This document shows, piece after piece, positions 9,260 through 18,725 of a DNA stretch of 64,000 nt. The notes under the pieces were generated by a model. That model did no database searches, was not told where the DNA came from, and saw nothing but the letters and a program-made list of their open reading frames with translations. A program made the position numbers and the translations under genes. The DNA is from Alistipes putredinis (GTDB lineage Bacteria; Bacteroidota; Bacteroidia; Bacteroidales; Rikenellaceae), in NCBI GenBank assembly GCA_022009915.1, contig CP091730.1, positions 1,426,001 to 1,490,000 on the forward strand. The letters are read 5' to 3'. Every line of letters starts with the position of its first letter. The first letter of the stretch is position 1.

Positions 9260-10294
9260 TTAGTTTCCGTGGAAGCCTTGGGCCTTTATCGTAATGTCGC
9301 TTCCGTCCGGAGTGACGAGCGCCGCGCCTTTGCTTTTGTCCGTGATGTGGCCGATTACTTCAACACCGGCCCCCAGCCTCATGACTTTCTCCTGCATCGA
9401 CAGCGGAACGGTGAAAAAGCAGCTCGTGGTCGTCGCCGCCGTTGAGCGCCGCCACCACGGGTCTGCGTGCAGCTCCTCGCATAGAGCATAGGTTTGTTTG
9501 GCGATAGGCAGTCGGTCGAGATATATTCTGGCTCCGCAGTCCGAGCTTTTGCATATTTGCAGAAGGTCCGATGCCAGACCGTCCGAAATGTCTATCATCG
9601 AGGTCGGAACGATGCTCTCCTCTTTCAGTATGTCTATGACGTCTTTGCGGGCACGCGGTTTGAGCTGGCGTTCGAGCAGATATTCGTAACCCTTGAACTG
9701 TGGCTGCGGGTCGCTCTGCCCCGCAAGGGCGCGTTTTTCGCGTTCGAGCAGATGCAGGCCCATGTATGCCGCCCCCAAATCGCTGGTGATACATATTAGG
9801 TCGTTGGGCCTCGCGCCGCTTCGGTACGTTATTTTATCTTTTCCCACCCGTCCGAGAACGCTTACCGCGATTGTCAGACCGTTTACGGAAGCCGAGGTGT
9901 CGCCGCCCACCAAGTCCATGCCCAGTTCGTCGCACGCCGTGCCGATGCCTTCGTACAGCTCATCTATCTGCTCTACGGAAAGTTTCGCCGAAATGCCGAG
10001 CGAGACTGTGGCCTGCGTCGGAGTGCCGTTCATGGCCAGTATGTCGCTGCATCCGACCACCATCGTTTTGTAGCCCAGATGCCGTAGCGGGAAATAGGTC
10101 AAATCGAAATTCACTCCTTCCAGAAGCAGATCGCTCGAAAGAAGCGTGTATGTGTTTTCGTCGGCTGCGATTACGGCAGCATCGTCGCCCGCGGCCATGA
10201 CGGTCGAGGCGTTTTTGATTTTCAGTCCGCCCGTTATGCGGTCTATGAGGCCGAATTCGCCGAGCGTGGCTATTTCCGTGCGTTTATCGTTCAT
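9260..10294 (-). CDS. thiL: thiamine-monophosphate kinase ThiL (hidden compensating frameshifts)
   Basis: A 344-residue frame. ThiL phosphorylates thiamine monophosphate to the active diphosphate in the cytosol. The N-terminal GEFGLIDRI, the Mg/ATP motif GDDAAV near residue 37, and GGDTSASVNGLTI are typical, as is DISDGLASDLLQICK in the second half. The frame looks intact but is not: between about 9416 and 9458 the translation reads WWRRSTAATTTSCFF, whereas another frame gives the family-like VVAALNGGDDHELLF. A missing C and an extra T therefore cancel, and about 14 residues of the as-read protein are wrong. It is divergent from adk. Confidence 0.92.
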   Translation of the reverse strand: MNDKRTEIATLGEFGLIDRITGGLKIKNASTVMAAGDDAAVIAADENTYTLLSSDLLLEGVNFDLTYFPLRHLGYKTMVVGCSDILAMNGTPTQATVSLGISAKLSVEQIDELYEGIGTACDELGMDLVGGDTSASVNGLTIAVSVLGRVGKDKITYRSGARPNDLICITSDLGAAYMGLHLLEREKRALAGQSDPQPQFKGYEYLLERQLKPRARKDVIDILKEESIVPTSMIDISDGLASDLLQICKSSDCGARIYLDRLPIAKQTYALCEELHADPWWRRSTAATTTSCFFTVPLSMQEKVMRLGAGVEVIGHITDKSKGAALVTPDGSDITIKAQGFHGN

Positions 10295-10323
10295 GAAACA
10301 AGATGTCTGTTATATTTTTTTCA

Positions 10324-10370
10324 CAAATGTAGCTATTTTTTTGCAGCCCCAAAATAAATGCCTAAATTTG
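10324..10370. promoter_or_regulatory. divergent promoters for thiL and adk
   Basis: Plus strand: TTTG (10340-10343), a 19-nt spacer, then TAAATTTG (10363-10370), an excellent Bacteroidota promoter for adk. Minus strand: TACATTTG read from 10331 to 10324, placed 30 nt upstream of the ThiL start. Both lie in the 142-nt gap between the two genes. Confidence 0.65.
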
Positions 10371-10436
10371 GCGCTCGGATGCGGTCTGCGGACCGCTCTG
10401 ACGGTGAAACAAGGAACTTAAAATATTATTTGAAAA

Positions 10437-11013
10437 ATGATTAACATAGTGCTTTTTCGGCGCACCGGGTGCCGGCAAGGGTACACAGGCGGCCAAACTT
10501 TTCGGCCAAGTACAACATCAACCATATATCCACGGAGAGGTCATCCGTGACGAGATACGCCGCGGAACGGAAATGGGTCGCAGCGTTCAGGATTATATTT
10601 CGCGCGGCGAACTGGCCCCCGACGAACTGGTTATAGGGATGATTGCAGAGTATGTTAAATCGCACAGCGAAAGCGCCGGAAACATTTTCGACGGCTTTCC
10701 GCGCACCACTCCGCAGGCCGAGGCGTTCGACAGAATCATGAAGGAGAACGGCTTGCAGGTGGACGTGATGCTGGAACTATCGGTTCCCGAGGAGGAATTG
10801 GTGCAGCGTCTCCTGCTCCGCGGCAAGGACAGCGGCCGCGCCGACGATGCCGACGAGGGCGTGATTCGCAACCGTATCGATGTGTACAATGCCCAGACCG
10901 CCGTGGTGGCCGACTATTACCGCAACCAGAACAAGTATACGTCGGTGGACGGCATCGGAACCATCGACGAGATTTTCGAGCGCATCTGCGAGCAGTTGGA
11001 CAAACTGCGATAG
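10437..11013 (+). CDS. adk: adenylate kinase (frameshifted in N-terminus)
   Basis: About 191 residues. Adenylate kinase interconverts ATP+AMP and two ADP in the cytosol. After correction the start reads MINIVLFGAPGAGKGTQAAKL, the standard P-loop, then STGEVIRDEIRRGTEMG, and later NIFDGFPRTTPQAEAF, the AMP-binding signature. The lid is short, as in other Bacteroidota. Three indels fall in the first 130 bp: an extra T near 10451, an extra T near 10499 and a missing G near 10536; the net of +1 agrees with the 577-bp span. It lies upstream of the rpsF operon but has a separate promoter. Confidence 0.93.
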
Positions 11014-11040
11014 CATAGTAAGGTATCGTACCTGAAAAAG

Positions 11041-11070
11041 TTGCACGGATAAGAATTTTTAGTATCTTTG
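11041..11070 (+). promoter_or_regulatory. promoter of the rpsF-rpsR-rplI operon
   Basis: TTG at 11041-11043, a 19-nt spacer, and TATCTTTG at 11063-11070 fit the Bacteroidota consensus. The start codon of rpsF is 40 nt downstream of the element, which leaves a short leader. Confidence 0.65.
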
Positions 11071-11087
11071 CGCCGCATTTGATGCGC
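11070..11087 (+). promoter_or_regulatory. possible S6:S18-binding leader hairpin before rpsF
   Basis: The sequence folds as GCG, an unpaired CCG (11073-11075), CAT, a TTG loop, then ATG CGC. A hairpin with a CCG bulge upstream of rpsF is the known autoregulatory element bound by the S6:S18 complex. The placement, 23 nt before the rpsF start, fits. The difficulty is that the -7 box ends at 11070, so a start site a few bases later would leave out the 5' arm. Either transcription starts further upstream or this hairpin is chance. Confidence 0.35.
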
Positions 11088-11109
11088 AAATTTTAATAAA
11101 CAGTTATTT

Positions 11110-11464
11110 ATGAACAATTACGAAACCGTTTTCATTGCCACACCGGTGCTTTCGGAAGCACAAGTAAAAGAGGTGGTAGGCAAATTCCAGGGGGTTATCA
11201 CCGAGAACGGCGGTCAGATTGTCAATTTTGAAGAGTGGGGTTTGAAGAAACTCGAATACACTATTCAGAAAAAAAGACCACCGGTTTCTATTTCTTCATG
11301 GAATTTACGGGCGAAGGCTCGCTTGTAGAAGCACTCGAAACGCAGTATCGCCGCGACGAGCGTGTGATTCGTTTCCCTTTACATTCAAACAGGACAAGTA
11401 CGCCGTAGAATACGCTGCCAAGCGTCGCGCGAAACTTGCTAACAAATCAAACAAGGAGGAGTAA
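11110..11464 (+). CDS. rpsF: 30S ribosomal protein S6 (frameshifted)
   Basis: About 117 residues. The start MNNYETVFIATPVLSEAQVK and the segment WGLKKLEYTIQKK are typical of bS6. A run of A near 11269-11276 and a second indel near 11385 break the frame; corrected, the protein continues TTGFYFFMEFTGEGSLVEAL and ends RRAKLANKSNKEE. S6 binds S18 on the platform of the small subunit. It is first in the operon with rpsR (2 nt after its stop) and rplI. Confidence 0.93.
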
Positions 11465-11466
11465 AC

Positions 11467-11738
11467 ATGGCTGCACCGCAACAATCTGAAATCAGATATC
11501 TCAATCCCCTTTCGGTGGATGTGAAAGAAGAAATACTGCCGTTTCAAAAAAACTCGGCATAAAGTATGTCGATTACAAGGATGCCGAATTCCTCAAAAAG
11601 TTCCTTAACGAGCAGGGCAAACTTCTGCCCCGTCGTCTGACCGGTACTTCGCAGAAATTCCAGAAAAAAGTGGCGCAGGCGGTTAAGCGTGCAAGACACC
11701 TCGCTCTGCTTCCGTTCGTAACCGATATGATGAAATAA
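11467..11738 (+). CDS. rpsR: 30S ribosomal protein S18 (frameshifted)
   Basis: About 89 residues. It starts MAAPQQSEIRYLNPLSVDVK. Two inserted A residues, near 11523 and in the run at 11549, break the frame; corrected it reads KKYCRFKKLGIKYVDYKDA, with LLPRRLTGTSQKFQKKVAQA and the end LLPFVTDMMK, all bS18 hallmarks. The 272-bp span minus two insertions gives 270 bp exactly. S18 pairs with S6 on the 30S platform. Confidence 0.94.
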
Positions 11739-11753
11739 GGGAGGGGAAAGGAT

Positions 11754-12221
11754 ATGCAAGTAATTCTTATTAAAGACGTAGAGAAATTGGGCTATGCCAA
11801 CGACATCGTCGATGTAAAGCCCGGATATGCCAACAACTACCTTATTCCTTCGGGATATGCGAAGGCCGCTACCGCTTCCGCTAAAAAGTGTTGGCCGAGA
11901 ATCTGAAACAGCGTGCACACAAGGATGCCAAAATCCTTGCCGACGCTCAGGTCTCGCCGAGAAAATCGCCAATCTCCCGCTCTCGTTCACGGTCAAGGCC
12001 GCTGCTTCGGGCAAGATTTTCGGTTCGATTACCACTGCCATGATTTCCGAGGCCTCGCTGCCAAGGACGTTACGGTAGACAAGAAAGACATTACCGTAGA
12101 GACTGTGAAGACCGTCGGCGAGTATGTCGCTTCGGCTCGTCTGCACCGTTCGGTGAAAGCCGAAATCAAATTCACCGTTGCCGCCGAAGGCGAGCCGGTG
12201 GAGGATACCGTAGAGGAGTAA
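11754..12221 (+). CDS. rplI: 50S ribosomal protein L9 (frameshifted)
   Basis: About 155 residues. The N-terminal domain reads MQVILIKDVEKLGYANDIVD followed by VKPGYANNYLIPSGYA, the bL9 signature. Breaks occur near 11888-11892 (an A missing; corrected KKVLAENLKQRAHKD), 11952 and 12050. The C-terminal domain includes VKAAASGKIFGSITT and ends with an acidic tail. Last gene of the rpsF operon, followed by a terminator. Confidence 0.93.
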
Positions 12222-12243
12222 TACACGATTATATTCCGACTGG

Positions 12244-12270
12244 GCCGCTCTTGCGAAAAGCAGGAGTGGC
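12244..12270 (+). terminator. intrinsic terminator after rplI
   Basis: An 11-bp stem with two G-T wobbles (12244-12254 with 12260-12270) and a 5-nt loop is followed by a run of seven T. Confidence 0.85.
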
Positions 12271-12323
12271 TCTTTTTTTCGTTTGCGGTACGCAAATTGA
12301 ATGGAAGGGATGAAAAACATCGT

Positions 12324-12991
12324 ATGTATACCGTTGCCAATATTTCGATTGCTCTCGGATTGTGCTCTGCCGCAATCATAGCCATAGACCTTGTACGCCG
12401 CCCGCAGCAGATGACGGTGATGAATGTCGTGTGGATACTCTCCGGATTGTGGTCCGGTATTTTCGGTGTATGGGCCTATTTCGCATTCGGGAGAAACAAG
12501 ACGTTAAGAGGCGTGAAGATGCGGAGCATGGATATGAAACGGCCGCACTGGCAATCCGTAGCGCTCTCGACACTGCATTGCGGAGCAGGCTGCACGCTGG
12601 CCGACATTGTCGGCGAGTTGTTGCAGCTGCGCGTTTCTCTGACCGTCGGAGGCAGTCTTCTTTTCGGCGGCTGGATAATGGATTATGTCCTTGCGCTGGC
12701 ATTCGGCGTAGGTTTTCAATATCTGGCCATACGGCAGATGAATCCCGACATGCGCAGCGGAAAGGTAATAGGACGGGCCGTCAAGGCCGACTTCCTGTCG
12801 CTTACGGCATGGCAGGTGGGAATGTCGCGTGGATGTCTCTTGCGGCATTCGTTCTGTTCGCTGGCGGCGGCCCTTCGCGCGATTCGGCGCAGTTCTGGTT
12901 CATGATGCAGATTGCCATGGCGGTCGGATTCTTTTGCTCCTATCCGGTCAATGCAGCCCTTATAAAATACGGGGTCAAGTCGGCGATGTGA
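12324..12991 (+). CDS. DUF4396 integral membrane protein (frameshifted)
   Basis: About 222 residues. Two hydrophobic N-terminal segments (ISIALGLCSAAIIAIDLV and VVWILSGLWSGIFGVWAYFAF), a basic linker, then the DUF4396 core with HCGAGCTLADIVGE, a further helix pair, WQVGM and MQIAMAVGFFCSYPVN near the end. A missing T near 12824 splits the last third; corrected it reads WQVGMFAWMSLAAF. The 668-bp span (3n+2) agrees with one deletion. ATG 12297 is an alternative start. Inner-membrane protein of unknown function; the HCxxGC-type motif may bind a metal, which is inference. Confidence 0.75.
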
Positions 12992-13142
12992 CAAAATTGC
13001 CGTTATCGTATCCGTATGACCGGAAATATTCTTTTCTGATTCTGGCAGCCGTTCATAATCGGCGCAAAGGTACCTCTTGCTGTCTGCATCGGCCGATTTA
13101 TTTGCCATTGCCCGAGACTTGCATTATCTTTTGTCTTTCGAC

Positions 13143-15059
13143 ATGAACGAGGACCGCATTTCGAAAGAGCAACTCTACGCCGCCCTGAAAAAATATTGGG
13201 GCTACGAGCATTTTCGGCCCATGCAGCTGGAAGCCATGCTTTCGGTTTGCGGCGGGCGCGATACGCTTGCGCTCATGCCTACCGGAGCGGGCAAGTCCAT
13301 GCTCTATCAGGTTCCTACGCTCGCACGCGAGGACGGTTTCTGCATCGTCGTTACGCCGCTTATCGCCCTGATGAAAGATCAGGTGGACAAACTCAAACGA
13401 AAGGGTATTCTGGCCGTGGCGGTGCATTCGGGACTTACGCCGCATCAGGTGGACGTGAGTCTGGATAATTGCATATACGGCGATGTGAGGTTCCTCTATA
13501 TCGCGCCGGAGCGCATCGGCAGCGAGATATTCCGCACTCGGGTACCGCTCATGAAACCGACGCTCATCGCCGTGGACGAGGCGCACTGCATCTCGCAGTG
13601 GGGATACGATTTCCGGCCCGCATACTTGAAGATACATACGCTCAGAACCCTTTTGCCGCAGGTGCCAGTGCTCGCACTTACGGCATCCGCCACGGAGCGC
13701 GTTGCGGACGACGTGATGCACCGTCTGGATTTTAAGGACGGAGTGTTGCTGCGTTCGAGCTTCGAGCGTGCCAACCTGTCGTTTTCGGTGCGCAAGGTGG
13801 AGGATAAAAACCAGCAGCTCATGCGCATGATAAACAATGTGGCGGGGCAGGGTATAGTCTACCTTCGAACGCGGGAAGGAGTGGAGCAGGTGGCCGAAAG
13901 CCTGAAAAACGAGGGCGTGGCGGCAAGCCCGTACCACGGGGGAATGGGTGCGGCCGAAAGGGCCATGCGTCAGGACGAGTGGATGAGCGGCAAAACCCGC
14001 ATAATGGTGGCTACCAATGCTTTCGGAATGGGTGTGGACAAACCCGACGTAAGGTTCGTGGTGCACTATTCGGTGTGCGACTCGATAGAGAGCTACTATC
14101 AGGAGGCGGGACGTGCGGGCAGGGACGGCGGACGCGCATATGCACTGCTGTTGGTTTCGCCGGACGACAAGAGTCGCGCGAGACATCGTTTCGAATCCGA
14201 ATTCCCGTCGCTCGATACCATAAAGCGTTGTTACGAGTCCATATTCAACTATCTGCAAATAGGGGTGGGGGAAGGCAAGTGTGCGTCGCTGGACTTCGAT
14301 GTCCACGATTTTTGCCGCAGTTTCAAGTTTTTCACCCCTCGGCCCTGAGCGCCATAAGCATTTTGCAGCAGAACGGATACTTGACGTTTACGGACGAGGC
14401 CGACCATCCGTCGCGAATCATGTTCTGCGTCAGTCGCGATTCCCTGTACCGGATAAGGGTAGAAAGAGGCGACCTCGACTATTTCCCTCAGAGTGCTGCT
14501 TCGTATGTACGGAGGGCTGTTTACCGAGTTTCGGGCTATCAGCGAGAAGGAAATCGCCGTGGTGAGCGGATATACGGTGCAGAGAGTGAAGGAGCTGCTC
14601 AAAATGTTGTGGCAGTTGCGCATAATACGTTACATTCCCAGCAAACGCACTGCCATGCTGTATCTCGACGAGCCGCGCTACGATATCGCCGACCTGTATA
14701 TTTCGCCCGAAAGCTACAAGATTCGCAAGGACATGGCCGTCGAGCGTTATCGCGCCATGTTCGAGTATGCGGACAATGACACGGAGTGCCGCAGCGTGCA
14801 GCTCCGGCGCTATTTCGGAGAGGCGGACCCTCGGCCGTGCGGTATATGCGACGTGTGCATAGCACGCCGTAAGAGCGTTCCGGCGGCGGATTTGTCTTCG
14901 CGTATTCTTGAAATCGTCCGAAGCGACGGAGCCACTGTCAAGGATATAGTCGGCGGAATGCAGGCAGAGGACGCCGCGGTGCTGCGTGAGATAGCAAAAC
15001 TGGTGGAAAACGGTAAGATTGAGGTCCGAGCGGACGGAATAGTCGGAATAATTAGGTAA
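13143..15059 (+). CDS. recQ: ATP-dependent DNA helicase RecQ (frameshifted)
   Basis: About 638 residues. A cytosolic 3'-5' helicase for recombination and fork repair. Motifs: FRPMQLEAM, Walker A MPTGAGKS, DEAHCISQWGYDFRP, ALTASATERV, and motif VI QEAGRAGRDG. The RQC zinc site shows C-x16-type spacing ending CGICDVCIARRK. Indels near 14330 and 14485 cancel, moving ALSAISILQQNGYLTF and the following stretch into another frame. The C-terminal region after the zinc site is short, without a clear full HRDC domain. Start ATG 13143 matches the family; the frame is open further upstream without similarity. Confidence 0.93.
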
Positions 15060-15074
15060 ATTTGCCGCATAGTT

Positions 15075-15657
15075 ATGACGACATTCAGCAAAAGCATATC
15101 CAAAGAGGAGATGATGACGTTGCAGCCGGCGTCTTTCGGCGGACGAATCGTGGTTGTCGATACGCCGGAGCAGGTGAAAACCGCCTGCGAGGATTTGGCC
15201 GCCTGTGACGTTATTGGGTTCGATACAGAGTCGCGGCCGTCGTTCAAAAAGGCGTGGTGAATAAAATCGCGCTGCTGCAACTCTCCACACCCGACACGTG
15301 CTATCTTTTTCCGGCTTTGCAGGATACCTCTGGAAAAGACCCGTATTGAAGATTCTGGAAAGCCGTCGGATTCTCAAAGTGGGGCTGGGGCTGGACGGCG
15401 ATTTTAGGGAGCTCGGCTCTCTGCGCCATTTCAAGGCACGCGGGTTCGTTGATTTGCAGAAGATGGTCGCGGAGTACGGAATCGAGGATGCGAGTCTGAC
15501 CAAGATTTCGTCCATCGTACTCGGACGCCGTATCTCCAAGGCCCAGAGGTTGAGCAATTGGGAGGCTGTCGAACTTACTTATGCCCAGAGACTGTACGCG
15601 GCTACGGATGCGTGGATATGTATTGAAATTTATAAAAAGTTGATAGATAGCAAATGA
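15075..15657 (+). CDS. RNase D-like 3'-5' exonuclease domain protein (frameshifted)
   Basis: About 193 residues. The DnaQ/RNase D exonuclease fold shows Exo I as DVIGFDTESRPSF (D and E of the DEDD set), Exo II as ILKVGLGLDGDFREL, and Exo III as YAATDAWICIEIYKKL (Y...D). Breaks near 15250 and 15330 separate these pieces. There is no HRDC domain, so it is a single-domain member, common in Bacteroidota. Its TGA overlaps the ATG of the next gene, indicating coupling with the RNA methyltransferase. Confidence 0.85.
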
Positions 15658-16848
15658 TAACGCAGATATTTCTGAAACACGGCAAGGAGGAGTCGCTCAA
15701 AAGGCGTCATCTTTGGGTGTTTTCCGGTGCGATAGAGAGCATACGTTCGCTCGGAGGCGAGGTGCGCGAGGGCGACATCGTGGACGTATACGACAAGAAG
15801 GGCGATTTTCTCGCTCGCGGGCACTACCAAATCGGCTCCATTACGGTGCGGGTGCTCAGTTTCGAGCGCTGTGAGATTGATGATGCTTGGTGGCGTGCGC
15901 GTATCGGCGAGGCCTATGCCTTGCGTCGGGCTGAAGGACTGACCGATTCTGCTACTACGACCTGCTATCGTTTGGTTCACGGCGAGGGCGACGGCCTCTC
16001 GGGCCTTGTCATCGATGTATACGGCCGCACGGCGGTGGTGCAGTGCCATAGCGTGGGAGTGTATCGCAGCCGCAGCGCGATAGCCTCCGCTCTTAGGGAA
16101 ATATACGGCGATAGACTTGACGCCGTGTACGACAAGAGCAGCCAGACGGTGCCCTACAAGGCAAATCTCGGCGCTATCGACGGGTCTCTGTACGGTTCGC
16201 ATGCCGGACGGGAGACGGTTCTGGAAAACGGACTTAAATTCTCGGTGGATTGGCAGAGCGGACAGAAAACTGGTTTTTTCATCGACCAGAGATTCAATCG
16301 CGAATTGGTTCGCCGTTATTCAGCTGGACGCAGCGTGCTGAATACGTTCTGTTACACGGGCGGTTTTTCGGTTTATGCACTTGCCGGCGGAGCGACGCGG
16401 GTGGTTTCGGTGGACAGTTCGAGCGGGCCGTAAGGCTTGCCGCCGATAACGTGGCTTTTGAACTTTGGAACCGAGGCACCTCACGAGGCTGTCTGCGAGG
16501 ATACGTTCGACTATCTGAACCATGCGGACGGCGATTTCGATTTGATAATACTCGATCCTCCCGCATTCGCCAAGCACCACAAGGTCACTCCCGAAGCGTT
16601 GAAAGGCTACAAACGGCTCAATGCCAAGGCATTTTTCCAAGATAAAGAGCGGCGGAATACTTTTCACGTTTTCATGTTCGCAGGCCGTCAGCCGCGAGCA
16701 GTTCCGCATGGCCGTTTTTTCTGCGGCCGCGATTTCCGGCCGCAGGGTGAGGATAATTCATCAGCTCTCGCAGCCCGAGGATCATCCGGTCGATATATAT
16801 CATCCGGAAAGCGAATACTTGAAGGGGCTCGTATTGTACGTGGAATAA
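15654..16848 (+). CDS. RlmI-like class I SAM-dependent rRNA methyltransferase (frameshifted)
   Basis: About 397 residues. The N-terminal PUA domain (LKRRHLWVFSGAIESI, REGDIVDVYDKKGDFLARG) is followed by the RlmI EEHEH-like region and a Rossmann methyltransferase: QKTGFFIDQRFNR, VLNTFCYTGGFSVYALAGGA, LIILDPPAFAK and FTFSCSQAVS. The last two are the catalytic motifs of 5-methylcytosine rRNA methyltransferases such as RlmI (23S C1962). Breaks at about 16424, an extra T at 16453-16456, and near 16637. The specific target base is inferred from the family. Confidence 0.88.
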
Positions 16849-16851
16849 AAA

Positions 16852-16881
16852 AAGGCCGCTCCGATGCTTCGGGGCGGCCTT
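16852..16881. terminator. bidirectional terminator
   Basis: A 12-bp GC-rich stem with one wobble, flanked by A7 on the left and by TTC on the right, lies between the convergent methyltransferase and the small minus-strand gene. Confidence 0.75.
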
Positions 16882-16900
16882 CACTACAATCCTTTAACCA

Positions 16901-17044
16901 TTAGTTCTTTCTGAGAGTTTCGCGGAGGAAAGTGTCGAGGAACAGTAATTCATACTCTCCTTTGATTACCTCGCGGTAAAAAATCTCCTCATCGTCGCTC
17001 GTCAGAGCATCGGTAGCATTACCTGTTGTGTCGATATCCTCCAT
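16901..17044 (-). CDS. small acidic hypothetical protein downstream of the sigma factor
   Basis: A 47-residue frame starting MEDIDTTGNATDALTSDDEE and ending LLFLDTFLRETLRKN; ATG 17089 would add 15 residues. The N-terminal half is strongly acidic and the C-terminal half is predicted amphipathic helix. It follows the sigma-factor stop by about 70 nt on the same strand. I do not recognise it. It could be a co-transcribed small modulator of the sigma factor, but nothing in the sequence proves that it is translated. Confidence 0.4.
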   Translation of the reverse strand: MEDIDTTGNATDALTSDDEEIFYREVIKGEYELLFLDTFLRETLRKN

Positions 17045-17112
17045 AGGCCGGCTTTTGTTAATTGCTTTTTCATTAGAACAAACGCGCATGGCCCGGATTT
17101 ATTGCGTGCATA

Positions 17113-17702
17113 TCAGCTTAAAATAAGCTGGTTTTCCTTAATCATCTTTCTGAGATTTATCAAAGCGTAACGCATGCGTCCGAGCGCCGTGTTTATGCTG
17201 ACTTGTGTCAGCTCGGCTATCTCTTTGAAACTCAAATCGTCATAGTATCTCATCATTACGACCTGCTTCTGCTCCTGCGGCAGATACTCGATAAGTTTCC
17301 GAACGTCGCTCTCGATTTGCGAACTGACTATCCTGTCTTCGACAGTGTCATTGGAAAATTTGAGGGTGCCGAGGATGTCGAAACCGGCATCGGATTCGGT
17401 TACTTTTAATTTTGCTGTTTGTTCTGGCGAAAAATAATCTATAACCTGATTATGCGCGATGCGAAGAACCCATGACAAGAACTTGCCGTTGTCCGTATAA
17501 CGACCTTCGTCGATAAAACGAACCACTTTGATAAAGGTCTCTTGAAAAAAATGTCATCTGCGACATCGCGGTCTTTCACCATCATACGAATGTATTCGGT
17601 GACCCGTTTTTTATGTCGTCCGATGAGCTCCGAAATAGCACTGCCATCTCCCGAAAGATACGCACTAAGCAACTGAGAGTCACTTAATCTTGTCAAATTC
17701 AT
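17113..17702 (-). CDS. RNA polymerase sigma-70 family (ECF-type) factor (frameshifted)
   Basis: About 196 residues. Region 2 reads LLSAYLSGDGSAISELIGRH followed by KKRVTEYIRMMVKDRDVADDI, and after correction QETFIKVVRFIDEGRY with GKFLSWVLRIAHNQVIDYF; region 4 reads LIEYLPQEQKQVVMMRYYDD and then LSFKEIAELTQVSINTALGRMRYAL, a helix-turn-helix. The A run at 17545-17551 has the wrong length. No anti-sigma gene adjoins, unlike classic FecI/FecR pairs. It lacks sigma regions 1 and 3, so it is an ECF-type factor; its regulon is unknown. Confidence 0.88.
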
Positions 17703-17890
17703 ACTCTTCCTCTTTTTAAGATAGTTTCAAGAGTAAAATTCTTCGATAGGCAATCCTTTTTATAATGGTTAATAATTATTATACGGTTGCAAGATATGAA
17801 TTTTGCAAAGAAAAACAAAAATTTTTTGCGGTTTTCTTGATCACTCGAAGCTCTCGATTCCCGCTTCCGCATCCTGAAACATAACAAAAA

Positions 17891-17916
17891 GTGTGCCGCA
17901 TGATGCTGCGGCACAC
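17891..17916 (-). terminator. terminator of the MerR/Nif3/zinc-ribbon operon
   Basis: A perfect 10-bp stem (17891-17900 and 17907-17916) with a 6-nt loop is followed on the minus strand by five T residues. It stands 29 nt after the zinc-ribbon stop. The remaining 190 nt up to the sigma-factor start are AT-rich with no gene seen. Confidence 0.8.
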
Positions 17917-17944
17917 TTTTTCTCTTTTCCTGCTCCGAAAGCGT

Positions 17945-18716
17945 CTACTGTTGCTCCTGCTGGCTCTTGTCTGCAACAAGGATTCGGCCGCAGTATTCGC
18001 GAGACTATGATTTTCTTGTTCTGACGGATTTCCATCTGTCTTTGGGGCGGTATGCGATTGTAGCAACCTCCGCAGGCGTCGCGTTTGACCGTTACCACCG
18101 CCAGACCGTTGTGCATGTTTTTGCGTATGCGGCGATATGCCGACAGCAGCCTTTCGTCTATCTTCTCGCAGGCTGCAATTTCCTGCTCATGCAACTGCTC
18201 GACCTCCTGTGCCGTTTCGCGGTCTATGCTGTCCAACTCCGCCTTTTTTTCTGTTCCAAGTCGGCGTTCCTGTCCGTAGCTGCCGCCTGTGCGTCCTCCA
18301 CCTGTTTTTCTTCACTTTGATGTCGGCCGCATACTCTTTGAGGTTCTTGTTGCAGAGTTCTATTTCGAGTTTCTGGAACTCGATTTCTTTGGCTATGGTA
18401 TCGAACTCGCGGTTGTTGCGAACGTTGTTCTGCTGCTCTTCGTATTTGGCAATCAGAGCTTTGGCTTCCTCGGCGTCGCGCTTGCGCTGCTTGGTCATCT
18501 GGCTGAGGTTGTCGATTTGAGCGTTGATATTGTCGATACGGGTTTTGTAGCCGGCTATCTCGTCTTCCAAATCCTGAACTTCGAGCGGGAGTTCGCCTTT
18601 TGATTTTTGTTGATTTCGTCGATTTTTGGAGTCTATCTTCTGCAAATCGTACAGAGCCATGATTTTTCTCCTCCATCGAATAATCGTTGTCCGTTGTTTT
18701 TTCTTGACGTTGCCAT
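17945..18716 (-). CDS. C4-type zinc-ribbon coiled-coil protein (frameshifted)
   Basis: About 257 residues. A long coiled coil (EVQDLEDEIAGYKTRIDNIN through QKLEIELCNKNLKEYAADIK and DRETAQEVEQLHEQEIAACE) ends in a zinc ribbon: ACGGCYNRIPPQRQMEIRQ and, after removing one extra C near 18001, IVCEYCGRILVADK, giving two CxxC pairs. At least six indels split it, most in A or T runs near 18605-18690. The start ATG 18716 gives MATSRKK and lies 9 nt after the Nif3 stop. This gene is the regular partner of Nif3 in Bacteroidota. Suggested roles are in nucleic-acid or protein binding; not established. Confidence 0.85.
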
Positions 18717-18725
18717 ATTTTCGTT

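Noticed and set aside
13098..14306. 402-codon open frame antisense to recQ
   Set aside because: The sense strand carries every RecQ helicase motif; the antisense frame has no recognisable motif.
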